From Brucella thiophenivorans (GTDB taxonomy: Bacteria; Pseudomonadota; Alphaproteobacteria; Rhizobiales; Rhizobiaceae), in the NCBI RefSeq assembly GCF_002252445.1, contig NZ_NNRJ01000012.1:1-64000 (forward strand): a DNA stretch of 64,000 nucleotides, in the 5' to 3' direction. How positions within the stretch are numbered: position 1 is the stretch's first letter; each line of letters begins with the position of its first letter. The notes beneath the pieces were generated by a model, which was not told the DNA's origin, searched no databases, and was given only the letters and a program-made list of their open reading frames with translations. The translations under genes and the position numbers were made by a program. This document shows positions 1 to 9,470 of this stretch, piece by piece.

Positions 1-50
1 TTAACAAATCTTAACCAAACAAACAGCACGATTCTTATTCAAAAACATCA

Positions 51-69
51 AGGGCGCTTAAAGCGCCCT
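51..69 (-). terminator. Rho-independent terminator after the IclR gene
   Basis: A 9-bp perfect inverted repeat (arms AGGGCGCTT and AAGCGCCCT) lies 30 bases past the stop of the minus-strand IclR gene. A short T-rich run follows on the minus strand (complement of positions 42-46). Confidence 0.6.
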
Positions 70-98
70 CACACAGATCAATCACTATATAATAGCAC

Positions 99-899
99 TC
101 AATGCGACGGCGAACTAACCCAGCCCATGCGCTCACCAAGACTATCCGCCAAAGCCCGCACACGTGTACCGATTGCTGCCACCGTTTCAGGCCGCGCCTC
201 CGCAGCCATCATCGAAAGAGCAATACCTGCGGTCGGATGATGAGGACGGTCACAGATCGAAGCGCCAATACAAAACATCCCCTCACGCAACTGACCATCA
301 TCAACCGAATAGCCTTTAGCCCTCACCTCAGCCATTTCCGCTTCGAGGTTCCTCAGCGACTGGACACTTGATGGGGTGATTGGATGCGGCCATTCAGAAG
401 GAAGGTGCCGAGCCAGTTCCTGCTCAGACATTGCCGCCAACATTGCCTTGCCCGTTGCAGTAAAGACGGCTGGTACACGCATACCGATGCGGAACGTAAT
501 ACCAAGCGGCGCGGATGAGTTGCGGCAGGAAAGATAGATGACTTCCGCGCCCTCAAGATGTGAAAGCGTCAATGTATAAGCGCCGAGTTCTTCGGCTTCA
601 GCCACGACATCATGAAAAGCATCGACAATATCGCTGCTTGCCAGAAAGACGTTGGCCCAGCGAACCGACTGCGGCCCCATCGTAAAACATCCGTCGCCAT
701 TAAGCTTCAGCAGCTTAAGATGCGTCAATGTCTGGCAAAGGCCGTGAACACTGCTTTTCGGTAGCCCGGTCTTGCGGACGATATCTGATAGCTTCACCCC
801 ATCGCGGTACTCGGCGACACAATCAAGAATCTGCGATGCCCGCATAACTGCAGGAACCAGTTTTAGGGAACTTTCTTCATCGAGTATGGTTTTGTCCAT
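99..899 (-). CDS. IclR-family transcriptional regulator
   Basis: A 266-residue regulator with an N-terminal winged HTH (about residues 15-75, with the LSDIVRKTGLPKSSVHGLCQTL recognition region typical of IclR) and a C-terminal ligand-binding domain containing the family's GITFRIGMRVPAVFTATGKA-like core near residues 133-152. It is divergent from gabD with about 125 bases between the starts, so it is probably a local regulator of that gene; a palindrome lies in the shared promoter region. The effector is unknown. A short acidic N-terminal tail precedes the HTH. Family assignment is firm; the link to gabD is inferred from position. Confidence 0.9.
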   Translation of the reverse strand: MDKTILDEESSLKLVPAVMRASQILDCVAEYRDGVKLSDIVRKTGLPKSSVHGLCQTLTHLKLLKLNGDGCFTMGPQSVRWANVFLASSDIVDAFHDVVAEAEELGAYTLTLSHLEGAEVIYLSCRNSSAPLGITFRIGMRVPAVFTATGKAMLAAMSEQELARHLPSEWPHPITPSSVQSLRNLEAEMAEVRAKGYSVDDGQLREGMFCIGASICDRPHHPTAGIALSMMAAEARPETVAAIGTRVRALADSLGERMGWVSSPSH

Positions 900-972
900 A
901 TGCCCTCTTTGACCAAGCGACAGGCGAATTGACTTTCGCTCTGTCGGCTGATTTATTCAGTATATCGCATGT

Positions 973-990
973 CGTTCAATATAATGAACG
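973..990. promoter_or_regulatory. Candidate IclR operator
   Basis: The 18-bp inverted repeat CGTTCAATATAATGAACG has 6-bp arms around a 6-bp AT-rich centre. It sits between the divergent IclR and gabD genes, 36 bases upstream of the preferred gabD start. IclR-type operators are short AT-centred palindromes, so this is a reasonable binding site, but it is inferred. Confidence 0.5.
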
Positions 991-1025
991 GCCATCTAGC
1001 GCAACATCGGGATGGAATATCAGAT

Positions 1026-2477
1026 ATGCTCGCTTTAAAAGACCCCTCACTGCTTAAATCGCAATGCCTCGTTGATGGAAACTGGATAAACGCAGCAGAC
1101 GGCAAAACGATTGACGTGACCAACCCGGCAGACGGCTCCGTGATTGGCACCGTTCCATCCCTCTCCGTTGCTATTATTAAAGAGACAATCGACGCGTCAA
1201 ACAAGGCACTTCCGGCATGGGCTGCGAAGACCGCCAAAGAACGCGCCGGAATCCTGCGCAAATGGTTTGATCTGATCGTTGCTAATGCAGACGACATTGC
1301 CCTTATCATGACATCGGAACAGGGCAAGCCGCTCACAGAGGCACGTGGCGAAGTTCTTTATGCAGCCTCTTTCATCGAATGGTTCGCAGAAGAAGCCAAA
1401 CGCGCCTATGGCGATACGATTCCGGCAACACAGCCCGGCCAGCGTTTGACTGTGATCCGTCAGCCAGTCGGTGTGACCGCTGCAATTACGCCATGGAACT
1501 TCCCGGCGGCAATGATCACCCGTAAGGCAGCACCCGCACTGGCTGCTGGCTGCACGATGATCGTGCGTCCCGCCGATCTCACCCCGCTAACCGCACTGGC
1601 GCTTGGCGTTCTGGCTGAAAAGGCTGGTATTCCTGGAGGCGTTCTCCAGATCGTGACCGGTAAGGCCCGCGAAATCGGTGCCGAACTCACCAGCAACGAT
1701 ATTGTCCGCAAGCTTTCTTTCACCGGCTCGACAGAAGTTGGTCGCCTGCTGATGGCGCAGTGCGCACCGACCATCAAGCGCATCTCGCTTGAACTTGGCG
1801 GCAATGCACCTTTCATCGTGTTCGATGATGCAGACATCGATGCCGCTGTGGACGGCGCGATGCTTTCTAAGTATCGCAATGCCGGTCAGACCTGTGTTTG
1901 CGCCAATCGCATCTATGTTCAGCGCGGTGTTTACGACAAGTTCGCTGAAAAGCTGGCGGCCAAAGTCAAAGAGCTGAAAGTCGGTAACGGCACCGAGCCG
2001 GGTGTCGTCATCGGCCCGATGATCGAAGAAAAAGCCATCACTAAGGTCAAAGCGCATATTGATGACGCTGTGTCCAAAGGCGCAAAGCTCATCGCAGGCG
2101 GCAAGGAACTGGGTGGCCTGTTCTTTGAACCGGGCATTCTGACCGGCGTCACCTCGGATATGCTTGTTGCCAAGGAAGAAACCTTTGGCCCGCTCGCACC
2201 ACTCTTTGCCTTCGACACAGAAGAAGAAGTGATCGCTGCTGCCAACGACACGATCTTCGGTCTGGCTGCCTACTTCTATACTGAGAACTTCAGCCGCGCG
2301 ATCCGCGTCAGCGAAGGCCTGGAATATGGCATGGTCGGACACAATACCGGCCTGATCTCCAACGAAGTCGCACCATTCGGCGGCGTGAAGCAGTCGGGCC
2401 TCGGTCGCGAAGGCTCGAAATATGGCATCGAGGAATATCTCGAAACCAAGTACATCTGCAGCGCCTACAAGCGCTGA
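1026..2477 (+). CDS. gabD: NAD(P)-dependent succinate-semialdehyde dehydrogenase
   Basis: Oxidises succinic semialdehyde to succinate, the last step of GABA degradation, in the cytoplasm. The protein (483 residues from this start) has the aldehyde dehydrogenase signatures: general base Glu256 in LELGGN and catalytic Cys290 in GQTCVCANR, plus the ITPWNFP cofactor segment. An upstream in-frame ATG at 969 exists, but ATG 1026 has GGGATGGA at 1009-1016 with good spacing and gives almost the same length as E. coli GabD. It is divergent from an IclR regulator and has its own terminator. Substrate is assigned by family similarity; a related semialdehyde is possible. Confidence 0.9.
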   Translation: MLALKDPSLLKSQCLVDGNWINAADGKTIDVTNPADGSVIGTVPSLSVAIIKETIDASNKALPAWAAKTAKERAGILRKWFDLIVANADDIALIMTSEQGKPLTEARGEVLYAASFIEWFAEEAKRAYGDTIPATQPGQRLTVIRQPVGVTAAITPWNFPAAMITRKAAPALAAGCTMIVRPADLTPLTALALGVLAEKAGIPGGVLQIVTGKAREIGAELTSNDIVRKLSFTGSTEVGRLLMAQCAPTIKRISLELGGNAPFIVFDDADIDAAVDGAMLSKYRNAGQTCVCANRIYVQRGVYDKFAEKLAAKVKELKVGNGTEPGVVIGPMIEEKAITKVKAHIDDAVSKGAKLIAGGKELGGLFFEPGILTGVTSDMLVAKEETFGPLAPLFAFDTEEEVIAAANDTIFGLAAYFYTENFSRAIRVSEGLEYGMVGHNTGLISNEVAPFGGVKQSGLGREGSKYGIEEYLETKYICSAYKR

Positions 2478-2496
2478 AATTACACTTAGCGACATT

Positions 2497-2532
2497 AAAA
2501 GGTGGCATGCATTGTTCGTGCCACCTTTTTTA
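2497..2532 (+). terminator. Terminator after gabD
   Basis: A stem of AAAGGTGGCA with TGCCACCTTT around a short loop is followed by a T run, 20 bases after the gabD stop. Confidence 0.85.
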
Positions 2533-2590
2533 TTTATAGAGAGTGCAAATAATCCCCGAATGTTTGCACCTATAAAAATCCGGAAAAATC

Positions 2591-3181
2591 ATGCTGCGCC
2601 GACTCTATGACTGGACGATCTCGCTTGCCGCCCGAAAGTCTGCCGAATATTGGCTCGCTTTCATCGCTTTTGTAGAAAGCTCAGTGTTTCTGGTGCCAGC
2701 TGATGTGCTGTTTCTTCCTATGGCGCTCGCACGGCCTGAACGCGCCTATCGCTATGCGCTTGTAGCGACGATCTTTTCCGTTCTTGGCGGCATAGCGGGA
2801 TGGTATCTCGGCTATCATGCTTATGAACAGGTCGCCAAACCTGTGCTTGAAATGTATGGCAAGCTCGACACGTTTGAGCAAATGCGCGGAACGACCAGCG
2901 CAGACATGATTTTGCTGATGCTCATCACATCCGGCCTATCGCATTTGCCGCCAATCAAAGTGGTGACAATTCTTTCAGGTGCAGCGGGCATCAATATCTG
3001 GCTGTTTATTGCATCAGCAATCATCGCTCGCGGCGCTCGTTTCTTCTTCCTCGCATGGCTGTTGAAGCGTTATGGCGAGCCGATCCGTCACTTTATCGAA
3101 AAGCGCCTCGGCCTGCTGGCTGGCCTAGTAGCGGTCGTGCTAATTGCACTGTTCCTAGCGGTTAAATATCTTCATTTTTGA
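2591..3181 (+). CDS. DedA/YqaA-family inner membrane protein
   Basis: A 196-residue protein with about four to five hydrophobic segments. It shows the DedA-family pattern of Phe-Val-Glu-Ser followed by a Pro-Ala-Asp turn (FVESSVFLVPADVLFLP) near residue 27, and a conserved Arg-containing region in GARFFFLAWLLKRYG near residue 148. The family is implicated in lipid flipping and envelope homeostasis; the specific role here is not known. The leader (2534-2576) can fold into a hairpin with arms GTGCAAA and TTTGCAC. It is followed by dsbB in the same direction after 90 bases. Confidence 0.8.
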   Translation: MLRRLYDWTISLAARKSAEYWLAFIAFVESSVFLVPADVLFLPMALARPERAYRYALVATIFSVLGGIAGWYLGYHAYEQVAKPVLEMYGKLDTFEQMRGTTSADMILLMLITSGLSHLPPIKVVTILSGAAGINIWLFIASAIIARGARFFFLAWLLKRYGEPIRHFIEKRLGLLAGLVAVVLIALFLAVKYLHF

Positions 3182-3271
3182 TTTTGCCTCAAGTCAGTCA
3201 AATTTAATTGCTTGGAGACAAGGCAGTATTTTGGACTACTGATAAAGCCAGTGTGGCGCAGGAAATTTCAT

Positions 3272-3796
3272 ATGGCATTTGCCCTTAACAAACCGGTTGG
3301 CAAAACTCAGGCTTGGACCGCAGGCATCATGACAGTAGGCCTTGCCGCAACTGTCGGAACAGCTTTAGGCTTTGAACACCTTGCAGGCTTCATGCCCTGC
3401 AAGCTGTGCCTTGAAGAACGCACGCCATATTATTTCGGCGTTCCGGTTCTTGCCGCAGCCTGGATTTCCTACGGATTGAAATGGCTCCCGGTTCTCACGC
3501 GCAGCCTGATCCTGATCGGCGCGCTACTCATGACCTTTGGCCTTGCGCTTGCCATTTATCACACCGGTGTCGAACTCAAATACTGGCCGGGCCCGGCTGA
3601 TTGCAGTGCAGCCACCATGAAGGTCACACTCGATGCAGGCAATTTGCTTGGCGATCTCAACGCGACCCGCCCGCCTGCATGTGACAGCGCGCCGGGCTTC
3701 TTCCTCGGCCTGTCATTTGCCGGATGGAACGTCGTTGCAAGCCTGCTCTTTGCAGCGATCGGCTACTACGGCGCTTTTGCAAAAGGTGAGAAGTAA
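3272..3796 (+). CDS. dsbB: DsbB-family disulfide bond formation protein
   Basis: An inner membrane quinone-linked oxidoreductase that would reoxidise a periplasmic DsbA. The 174-residue protein has four hydrophobic segments, the first cysteine pair C43-KL-C46 (PCKLCLEER) and the second periplasmic pair at C111 and C137. The ATG at 3272 is preferred over an upstream in-frame start at 3212 because AGGA at 3260-3263 is well spaced and the protein then begins just before the first membrane helix. It could be a DsbI-type variant, but both Cys pairs are present. Confidence 0.85.
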   Translation: MAFALNKPVGKTQAWTAGIMTVGLAATVGTALGFEHLAGFMPCKLCLEERTPYYFGVPVLAAAWISYGLKWLPVLTRSLILIGALLMTFGLALAIYHTGVELKYWPGPADCSAATMKVTLDAGNLLGDLNATRPPACDSAPGFFLGLSFAGWNVVASLLFAAIGYYGAFAKGEK

Positions 3797-3865
3797 GAGT
3801 TGGTTCTGAGGGAGTTTTTCTTTCTTCGCAACACGCTCAGGTACCTTGATCAAAAAGCGGCAGGC

Positions 3866-3960
3866 CGTGGCGAAAATGGTGATTTTCGAGTACCGAAGCG
3901 GAGTGTACTTTTGGGTACATGAGCATCGGAACGCAGACAAATTGCCATTTGCAGACCGGC
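3866..3960. repeat. Interspersed palindromic element, Bru-RS-like (copy 1)
   Basis: This intergenic element has outer arms AAATGGTGATTT and AAATTGCCATTT and an inner block with GTGTACTTTTGGGTACATGA followed by AGCATCGGAA. A related copy at 41733-41852 shares GTGTACTTTTGGGTA and AGCATCGGAA, and a more diverged one lies near 61437. It resembles the short palindromic repeats described in Brucella (Bru-RS), but I cannot align it here. Confidence 0.6.
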
Positions 3961-3982
3961 ATGGCGATTTATGGAAAAGATA

Positions 3983-4555
3983 CTAAGGTTCCAGTTCGAC
4001 ATCCCAGTACAGAAAGTCGAGCCAGCTGTAGTGGAGATGGTTGGGGGGGAAAAGACGTCCATTATTGTGCAGATCATGCATTGTGGGCTGAACCGGCTTC
4101 TGGCGCGGCCACATATGTGCGCGCGCTGGCATCAAGCCGCCTTTGCGCAAATTGCATGGAGAACAGGCGGCGACCACATTTTCCCACGTCGTCGCACCGC
4201 CATGGCAACGCGGGGTAACGTGATCAAAGGTCAGATCATGCGGTGAGCCGCAATACTGACATTCAAACCGATCACGCAGGAACAGATTGAAGCGTGTAAA
4301 TGCCGGATGGCGCGGCGGCTGCACATAATCCTTGAGGCAAATCACACTCGGCAAGCGCATGGAGAATGTTGGCGATGATACGACATGATCATATTCAGCC
4401 ACGATATGCACACGTTCAAGAAAAACTGCCTTGATCGCATCCTGCCAAGACCAGAGCGACAATGGATAATAGCTGAGCGGGCGATAATCCGCATTAAGAA
4501 CCAGAGCAGGCAAACCGCTGCTCGACACCGTTCGGGGAGAGACGGCTACATTCAA
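3983..4555 (-). CDS. HNH endonuclease
   Basis: A 190-residue protein with a C-terminal HNH nuclease fold: zinc-binding C99-xx-C102, the Asp111-His112 catalytic pair, and C131-xx-C134 followed by Asn135, all in the canonical order. The N-terminal 90 residues are of the type found in many rhizobial stand-alone HNH proteins. The start is a TTG at 4555: the strong GGAGG at 4563-4567 is 7 bases from it, whereas the in-frame GTG at 4561 lies almost on top of the ribosome site. It is conserved and not mobile-looking; its role (repair or nicking) is unknown. Confidence 0.8.
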   Translation of the reverse strand: MNVAVSPRTVSSSGLPALVLNADYRPLSYYPLSLWSWQDAIKAVFLERVHIVAEYDHVVSSPTFSMRLPSVICLKDYVQPPRHPAFTRFNLFLRDRFECQYCGSPHDLTFDHVTPRCHGGATTWENVVAACSPCNLRKGGLMPARAHMWPRQKPVQPTMHDLHNNGRLFPPNHLHYSWLDFLYWDVELEP

Positions 4556-4670
4556 GGGCACACCTCCTTCAGAACAATTCCGAAAGAAAAGTGCGATAGC
4601 TTTCCATGCGGGATTGCGCTTCTGACGAGAGCGCCGCGCGTCCACCATGGGCGCAACCTACGACGCTCCA

Positions 4671-4740
4671 ACCTTGTAATAGCATTTCCAGCAAAAGTGC
4701 GAAGCGGTTTTGCGTAGGATAATGCGTAGAAACAGATGGT
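4671..4740. repeat. RIME-like intergenic repeat (copy 1)
   Basis: Contains CATTTCCAGCAAAAGTGCG, a T-rich GCGGTTTTGCGT centre and GGATAATGCGTA, with GCTCCAAC at the left edge. The same modules recur at 14771-14873 and 24121-24225. Such elements are common in intergenic spaces of Rhizobiales genomes (RIME and related mosaics). Confidence 0.7.
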
Positions 4741-4898
4741 TACAGCGGGGCAACCGCTGTAAGGCGGCAGCGCGATAGGCAGGGTACCAAGTTTCTGCGA
4801 ATCGAAATGCCGTCATTCACCTGATGCGAATAATGTAATCCCGACGTGACAGCATTGTGAAGCAGAAACGCATTTATGCCCCCGGAAACACGCAAGAT

Positions 4899-5543
4899 TT
4901 ACAGAAGCGGAGCAGCCTCCCGTCCCTTGATCGCAGCGTAATATGCCCAGAACAAACGTGCTGCCACGCCACGCCATGGCGCCCAGTCTTCCGCAAGCAA
5001 GCGAAGCGCCTTTGTATCGGGTCTCGTTTCATGCGCAAAAGCGTGACCGACCGCCGTTTGCAACGCCACATCGCCCGCCGGAAACACATCCGGATGACCA
5101 GCGGCAAACAGCAGATAGACTTCAGCCGTCCATGGACCGATGCCCTTGATAGCGGTCAGTGTCTTGATCGCTTCTTCGGCAGGCAGATCGCACAGCCCAT
5201 GCAGATCGATTGCCTCTTCTGCCAAAGCTTCACTCAAAGCAAACAGCGTTCTCTGTTTTGGTCGCGAAAGCCCGGCAAAACGCCATGCCTCTTCCCCGCC
5301 TGCAATATAAGCCTCGGGTGTCATCGGATCGATTACCTGCTTGAACCGCGCCCATATTGCTGTCGCACTGGCTGTTGAAACCTGTTGCGCAACGATAATC
5401 GAGGCAAGACTTTCAAAGCCCGGCTGAGACCTGCGAAGCGGTACAGCGTGGGACCGACTGCGGATATCTAGCAACCGTGCGTCGGCTGATCCCAGTGCTT
5501 CAAGCCCGGCTTCAATATCGTCCAATGTATCGATCCGCCGCAT
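4899..5543 (-). CDS. DNA-3-methyladenine glycosylase II family (HhH-GPD)
   Basis: A base excision repair glycosylase removing alkylated bases. The 214-residue protein has the helix-hairpin-helix motif IKGIGPWTAEVY (residues 132-143) and the downstream catalytic Asp158 in FPAGDVAL, as in AlkA/MAG enzymes. It lacks the N-terminal AlkA domain of E. coli and so matches the shorter bacterial MAG type. The ATG at 5543 is preferred, with GAAAGG 7 bases upstream; earlier in-frame starts lack a good site. It is divergent from gluQ with 63 bases between the starts. Confidence 0.85.
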   Translation of the reverse strand: MRRIDTLDDIEAGLEALGSADARLLDIRSRSHAVPLRRSQPGFESLASIIVAQQVSTASATAIWARFKQVIDPMTPEAYIAGGEEAWRFAGLSRPKQRTLFALSEALAEEAIDLHGLCDLPAEEAIKTLTAIKGIGPWTAEVYLLFAAGHPDVFPAGDVALQTAVGHAFAHETRPDTKALRLLAEDWAPWRGVAARLFWAYYAAIKGREAAPLL

Positions 5544-5606
5544 CGTCAAGCCTTTCATTTCGGTGTGGCACAACGTACCAATGCAATCAGATGACAATCA
5601 ACTGAC

Positions 5607-6470
5607 ATGATCATGACCCAGCCTGTATATCGCTTCGCACCGAGCCCCAATGGGCAATTGCATCTTGGCCACGCCTATTCCGCACTTCTCAATGCACAAA
5701 TGGCGCATACCAGTAATGGGCGCTTTCTCCTTCGCATGGAAGACATCGACACCGCACGCTGCACACCGCAACTCGAACAGGGCATCTATGATGATCTCCG
5801 CTGGCTCGGGCTTGAATGGGAACAGCCGGTACGCCGCCAATCGGAGCATTTTGGCGAATATCGCAATGCACTGACCAAGCTTGCCGACAAGGGGCTCGTC
5901 TATCCCGCCTTTCTGAGCCGCACCGTGGTGCGCGAGATCATCGGCGAAGCACATGCCAAAGGCCAGGAATGGCCCGCCGACCCTGACGGCACACCGCTTT
6001 ATCCACAGGGCGAACGAAACTTGAGCGAAACAGAGCAGATGGAGCGCATCGTCTCCGGTGCGCCCTATGCATGGCGGCTCAATATGGAGAAGGCGCTCGA
6101 AGTGGCTGGCGAAACGCTTTTCTGGAACGAAAGTGGCACCGGGCCTGTCGAGGCAAATCCTGCGCAATGGGGCGACGTGGTGATTGCCCGCAAGGACACA
6201 CCGACGAGCTACCATCTTTCCGTCGTGGTGGATGATGCGCTGCAAGGCATCACGCATATTGTTCGCGGACGCGATCTGTTTCATGCAACATCCGTGCATC
6301 GGCTTCTACAAAAGCTTCTGGGCCTGCCAGAGCCACTTTATCACCATCATGATCTCGTGCTGGGCGATGACGGTCTGAAACTCTCCAAAAGCCGCAAGGA
6401 CACAGCACTCACATCGTTGCGTGAACAGGGCTGGACTCCCGACCAGATTAAAAACACCTTGAATTTATGA
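5607..6470 (+). CDS. gluQ: Glutamyl-Q tRNA(Asp) synthetase
   Basis: A paralogue of the GluRS catalytic domain that attaches glutamate to queuosine in the anticodon of tRNA(Asp). The 287-residue protein has the class I HIGH signature as HLGH (residues 19-22, in APSPNGQLHLGH) and a KMSKS-like LKLSKSRKD near the C-terminus, and it lacks the anticodon-binding domain of true GluRS, as expected. ATG 5613 is an alternative start two codons later. The next gene, glcB, follows after 136 bases. Confidence 0.92.
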   Translation: MIMTQPVYRFAPSPNGQLHLGHAYSALLNAQMAHTSNGRFLLRMEDIDTARCTPQLEQGIYDDLRWLGLEWEQPVRRQSEHFGEYRNALTKLADKGLVYPAFLSRTVVREIIGEAHAKGQEWPADPDGTPLYPQGERNLSETEQMERIVSGAPYAWRLNMEKALEVAGETLFWNESGTGPVEANPAQWGDVVIARKDTPTSYHLSVVVDDALQGITHIVRGRDLFHATSVHRLLQKLLGLPEPLYHHHDLVLGDDGLKLSKSRKDTALTSLREQGWTPDQIKNTLNL

Positions 6471-6606
6471 TCGATTTTCGCCGCAGCGTCACAGATGATG
6501 TGCCCGCACACCAATTGACGCGAGCGCGAGAAAGCGGTTCAAAGACAGCATGATAGCTGGCGTTGAAAAATGCTGGCGGTATTTTATTTTTAAAGGAGCC
6601 GGAGCC

Positions 6607-8778
6607 ATGAAGAATTACGTTGAGATTGAAGGCTTGCGCGTTGCCCCTGAACTGGTTGAATTTCTGGCAAACGAGGCTACACCCGGCACTGGCGTTGAAC
6701 CCACGAAGTTCTGGCAGGGCTTTGCCGCCATCATCCATGATCTGGCACCCAAAAACCGTGCACTCCTGAAAAAGCGCGACGATCTGCAGGCCAAGATCGA
6801 TGCCTGGTACAAAGACAATCGCGACAAAGGCTATTCGCAGGCTGATTATCAGCAGTTCCTAAAAGAAATCGGATATCTGCTGCCGGAAGGCGGAGAATTC
6901 AAGGTCTCAACAGCCAATGTCGATCCGGAAATCATGCATATTGCAGGACCACAGCTCGTCGTTCCGGTCATGAATGCCCGCTATGCGCTCAATGCCGCCA
7001 ATGCACGCTGGGGTTCGCTCTATGATGCGCTTTACGGCACCGATGCTATCTCTGAAGATGATGGTGCGGAAAAAGGCAAAAGCTACAACCCAAAGCGCGG
7101 CAAAAAAGTTATCGCATGGGCCAAGAATTTTCTCGACGAAAGCGCACCACTGACTTCCGGCAAATGGGCTGATGTGTCAGGCCTTTCCGTCAAGGACGGC
7201 AAGTTGGCCATCACACTGACCGACGGCTTTGCTAGCAGCTTGAAAGATGAAAGCCAGTTCAAGGGATATAATGGCGGTGAGAGCGCACCAACCAATGTGC
7301 TGCTGGCCAAGAACAACATGCATGTTGATATCGTGATCAATGCGGACAGCCCGATCGGCAAGACCGACCCGGCGCATATCGCAGACATGGTTCTGGAATC
7401 GGCCATCAGCACGATTCAGGATTGCGAGGATTCGATTGCAGCAGTCGACGCGGAAGACAAGATTGCCGTCTACCGCAACTGGCTCGGCCTGATGAATGGC
7501 AAGCTCGCAGACACATTTGAGAAGGGCGGCAAGCAGATGACGCGCCGCCTCAATGGCGACAGAAGCTACAAAGCGCCCGATGGCTCGGACCTTAGCCTCA
7601 AGGGCCGTTCGCTGATGCTCATTCGTAATGTCGGCCACCTGATGACCAATCCAGCGATCATTGATGCCGACGGCCATGAAGTACCGGAAGGTATCATGGA
7701 TGCAGCTTTCACCAGCCTGATTGCGCTGCATGATATTGGCCCAAATGGTCGCCACATGAATTCGCGCGAAGGCTCGGTCTATATCGTCAAGCCAAAGATG
7801 CACGGGCCGGAAGAAGTGGCATTCGCCAATGAAATCTTCACCCGCACCGAAGAGCTGCTCGGCATGAAGCCGAACACGCTGAAAATCGGCATCATGGATG
7901 AAGAACGCCGCACCACGGTTAACCTCAAGGAAGCGATCCGCGCTGCCAAGGAACGCGTCGTGTTCATCAATACCGGCTTCCTTGATCGCACCGGCGACGA
8001 AATCCATACTTCGATGGAAGCTGGCCCGATGATCCGCAAGGGCGACATGAAGCAGGCTTCATGGATCGGCGCTTATGAACAGTGGAATGTCGATATCGGT
8101 CTTGAATGCGGTCTTTCCGGCCATGCGCAGATCGGCAAGGGCATGTGGGCCATGCCGGACCTGATGGCTGCGATGCTGGAACAGAAAATCGCGCATCCGC
8201 AGGCTGGTGCGAACACTGCCTGGGTGCCATCGCCAACCGCTGCAACACTTCACGCAACTCATTATCATCAGGTTGATGTAGCTGCGGTTCAGGATAAGCT
8301 GAAAAGTCGCCCGCGTGCAAAGCTCGACGATATTCTCTCGGTGCCGGTAGCCAGCCGTCCAAACTGGACACCGGAAGACATCCAGCACGAGATCGACAAC
8401 AATGCACAGGGCATCCTCGGCTATGTCGTGCGCTGGGTTGATCAGGGCGTTGGCTGCTCGAAAGTGCCGGACATCAATAATGTCGGCCTGATGGAAGATC
8501 GCGCAACACTGCGCATTTCAGCACAGCACATTGCGAACTGGCTCTATCATGGCGTGGTGACACAAGATCAGGTTATGGAAACCCTCAAGCGCATGGCAGC
8601 CGTCGTGGACAAGCAGAATAAGGGCGATCCGCTTTATCGCCCGATGGCCGCAAATTTTGACAAGTCGATTGCTTTCCAGGCCGCTTGCGATCTGGTCTTC
8701 AAGGGCCGCGAACAGCCAAACGGCTATACCGAGCCAGTCCTGCATCGCCGCCGTTTGGAGCTAAAAGCTCAGAGTTAA
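6607..8778 (+). CDS. glcB: Malate synthase G
   Basis: Condenses glyoxylate with acetyl-CoA to malate in the glyoxylate cycle. The protein from ATG 6607 has 723 residues, the same as the E. coli enzyme, with GGAG repeated upstream (6595-6605). Family hallmarks include the [17 protein letters not shown] segment, [11 protein letters not shown], the [12 protein letters not shown] strand and [10 protein letters not shown] longer reading frame begins at 6550 without support. A terminator follows. No isocitrate lyase is in the window. Confidence 0.95.
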   Translation: MKNYVEIEGLRVAPELVEFLANEATPGTGVEPTKFWQGFAAIIHDLAPKNRALLKKRDDLQAKIDAWYKDNRDKGYSQADYQQFLKEIGYLLPEGGEFKVSTANVDPEIMHIAGPQLVVPVMNARYALNAANARWGSLYDALYGTDAISEDDGAEKGKSYNPKRGKKVIAWAKNFLDESAPLTSGKWADVSGLSVKDGKLAITLTDGFASSLKDESQFKGYNGGESAPTNVLLAKNNMHVDIVINADSPIGKTDPAHIADMVLESAISTIQDCEDSIAAVDAEDKIAVYRNWLGLMNGKLADTFEKGGKQMTRRLNGDRSYKAPDGSDLSLKGRSLMLIRNVGHLMTNPAIIDADGHEVPEGIMDAAFTSLIALHDIGPNGRHMNSREGSVYIVKPKMHGPEEVAFANEIFTRTEELLGMKPNTLKIGIMDEERRTTVNLKEAIRAAKERVVFINTGFLDRTGDEIHTSMEAGPMIRKGDMKQASWIGAYEQWNVDIGLECGLSGHAQIGKGMWAMPDLMAAMLEQKIAHPQAGANTAWVPSPTAATLHATHYHQVDVAAVQDKLKSRPRAKLDDILSVPVASRPNWTPEDIQHEIDNNAQGILGYVVRWVDQGVGCSKVPDINNVGLMEDRATLRISAQHIANWLYHGVVTQDQVMETLKRMAAVVDKQNKGDPLYRPMAANFDKSIAFQAACDLVFKGREQPNGYTEPVLHRRRLELKAQS

Positions 8779-8805
8779 TCAGGAATTATTCGGACAGAAA
8801 GAATG

Positions 8806-8832
8806 CGGCGGGAGAAATCCCGCCGTTTCTGT
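8806..8832 (+). terminator. Terminator after glcB
   Basis: An 8-bp GC-rich stem (CGGCGGGA with TCCCGCCG) with a GAAA tetraloop is followed by TTTCTGTTTT. Confidence 0.85.
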
Positions 8833-8879
8833 TTTCGAAATAGCTTGACTCCATTATAATAGATATTAATTCTAAGATA

Positions 8880-9461
8880 ATGGAAAACATGAATGAGCAT
8901 CTCGACAACGCCATTGGCGAAAATCTGCGCCGCCTGCGCCTTGCGCAAGGTATGACGCTGGATGCGCTTGGTGACGCGTCAGGTGTCAGCCGCGCCATGA
9001 TCTCGCGGATCGAGCGTGGCGAAACCAGCCCGACCGCACAGCTTCTGGCGCGCATTTGTGCAGCGCTCGGCACATCGCTCTCAGCCTTCTTTGCCGATGC
9101 GGAAGCCCCCGCCTCTCCCTTGCTCACGCATGATCGCCAACCAGTCTGGCGTGATCCGGATACGGGCTATATCCGGCGGTCTGTTTCACCACCGGCAATG
9201 GGGTCGAATATCGACATGATCGAGGTCGAATTTCCCGCAGGCGCCAGAGTGGCTTTCGCACCACAGGCGGCCAATGCAGGCATCACACAGCATTTGTGGC
9301 TCCTGAATGGGCAGATGGAAATCACCGTTGGAGCAACCACCTATCAGCTTCATACCGGCGACTGTCTTTATATGCCGCTCGTTGAAGGCATTACCTTTCA
9401 TAATCCCGGCACCTCGACCGCACGTTATGCAATCGTGCTCGAGCGCCGCAGCAGTCTCTGA
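8880..9461 (+). CDS. XRE-family regulator with C-terminal cupin
   Basis: A 193-residue two-domain regulator: an HTH_3 domain at about residues 13-67 (LGDASGVSRAMISRIERGE) and a double-stranded beta-helix cupin at about 105-190 (HTGDCLYMPLVEGITFHNPG). This architecture is common in sensors of small metabolites such as amino acids or polyamines. It leads an apparent operon with two acetyltransferases (10-base and 1-base gaps), so it may regulate them. The upstream AT-rich region holds an imperfect palindrome with TAGA and TCTA half-sites at about 8859-8873. The ligand is unknown; ATG 8889 is an alternative start. Confidence 0.85.
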   Translation: MENMNEHLDNAIGENLRRLRLAQGMTLDALGDASGVSRAMISRIERGETSPTAQLLARICAALGTSLSAFFADAEAPASPLLTHDRQPVWRDPDTGYIRRSVSPPAMGSNIDMIEVEFPAGARVAFAPQAANAGITQHLWLLNGQMEITVGATTYQLHTGDCLYMPLVEGITFHNPGTSTARYAIVLERRSSL

Positions 9462-9470
9462 AAGTACAAT

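Noticed and set aside
1587-2495. 302-codon minus-strand frame inside gabD
   Set aside because: It is antisense to a complete conserved enzyme and has no family features.
7177-8007. 276-codon minus-strand frame inside glcB
   Set aside because: Antisense shadow of malate synthase G.
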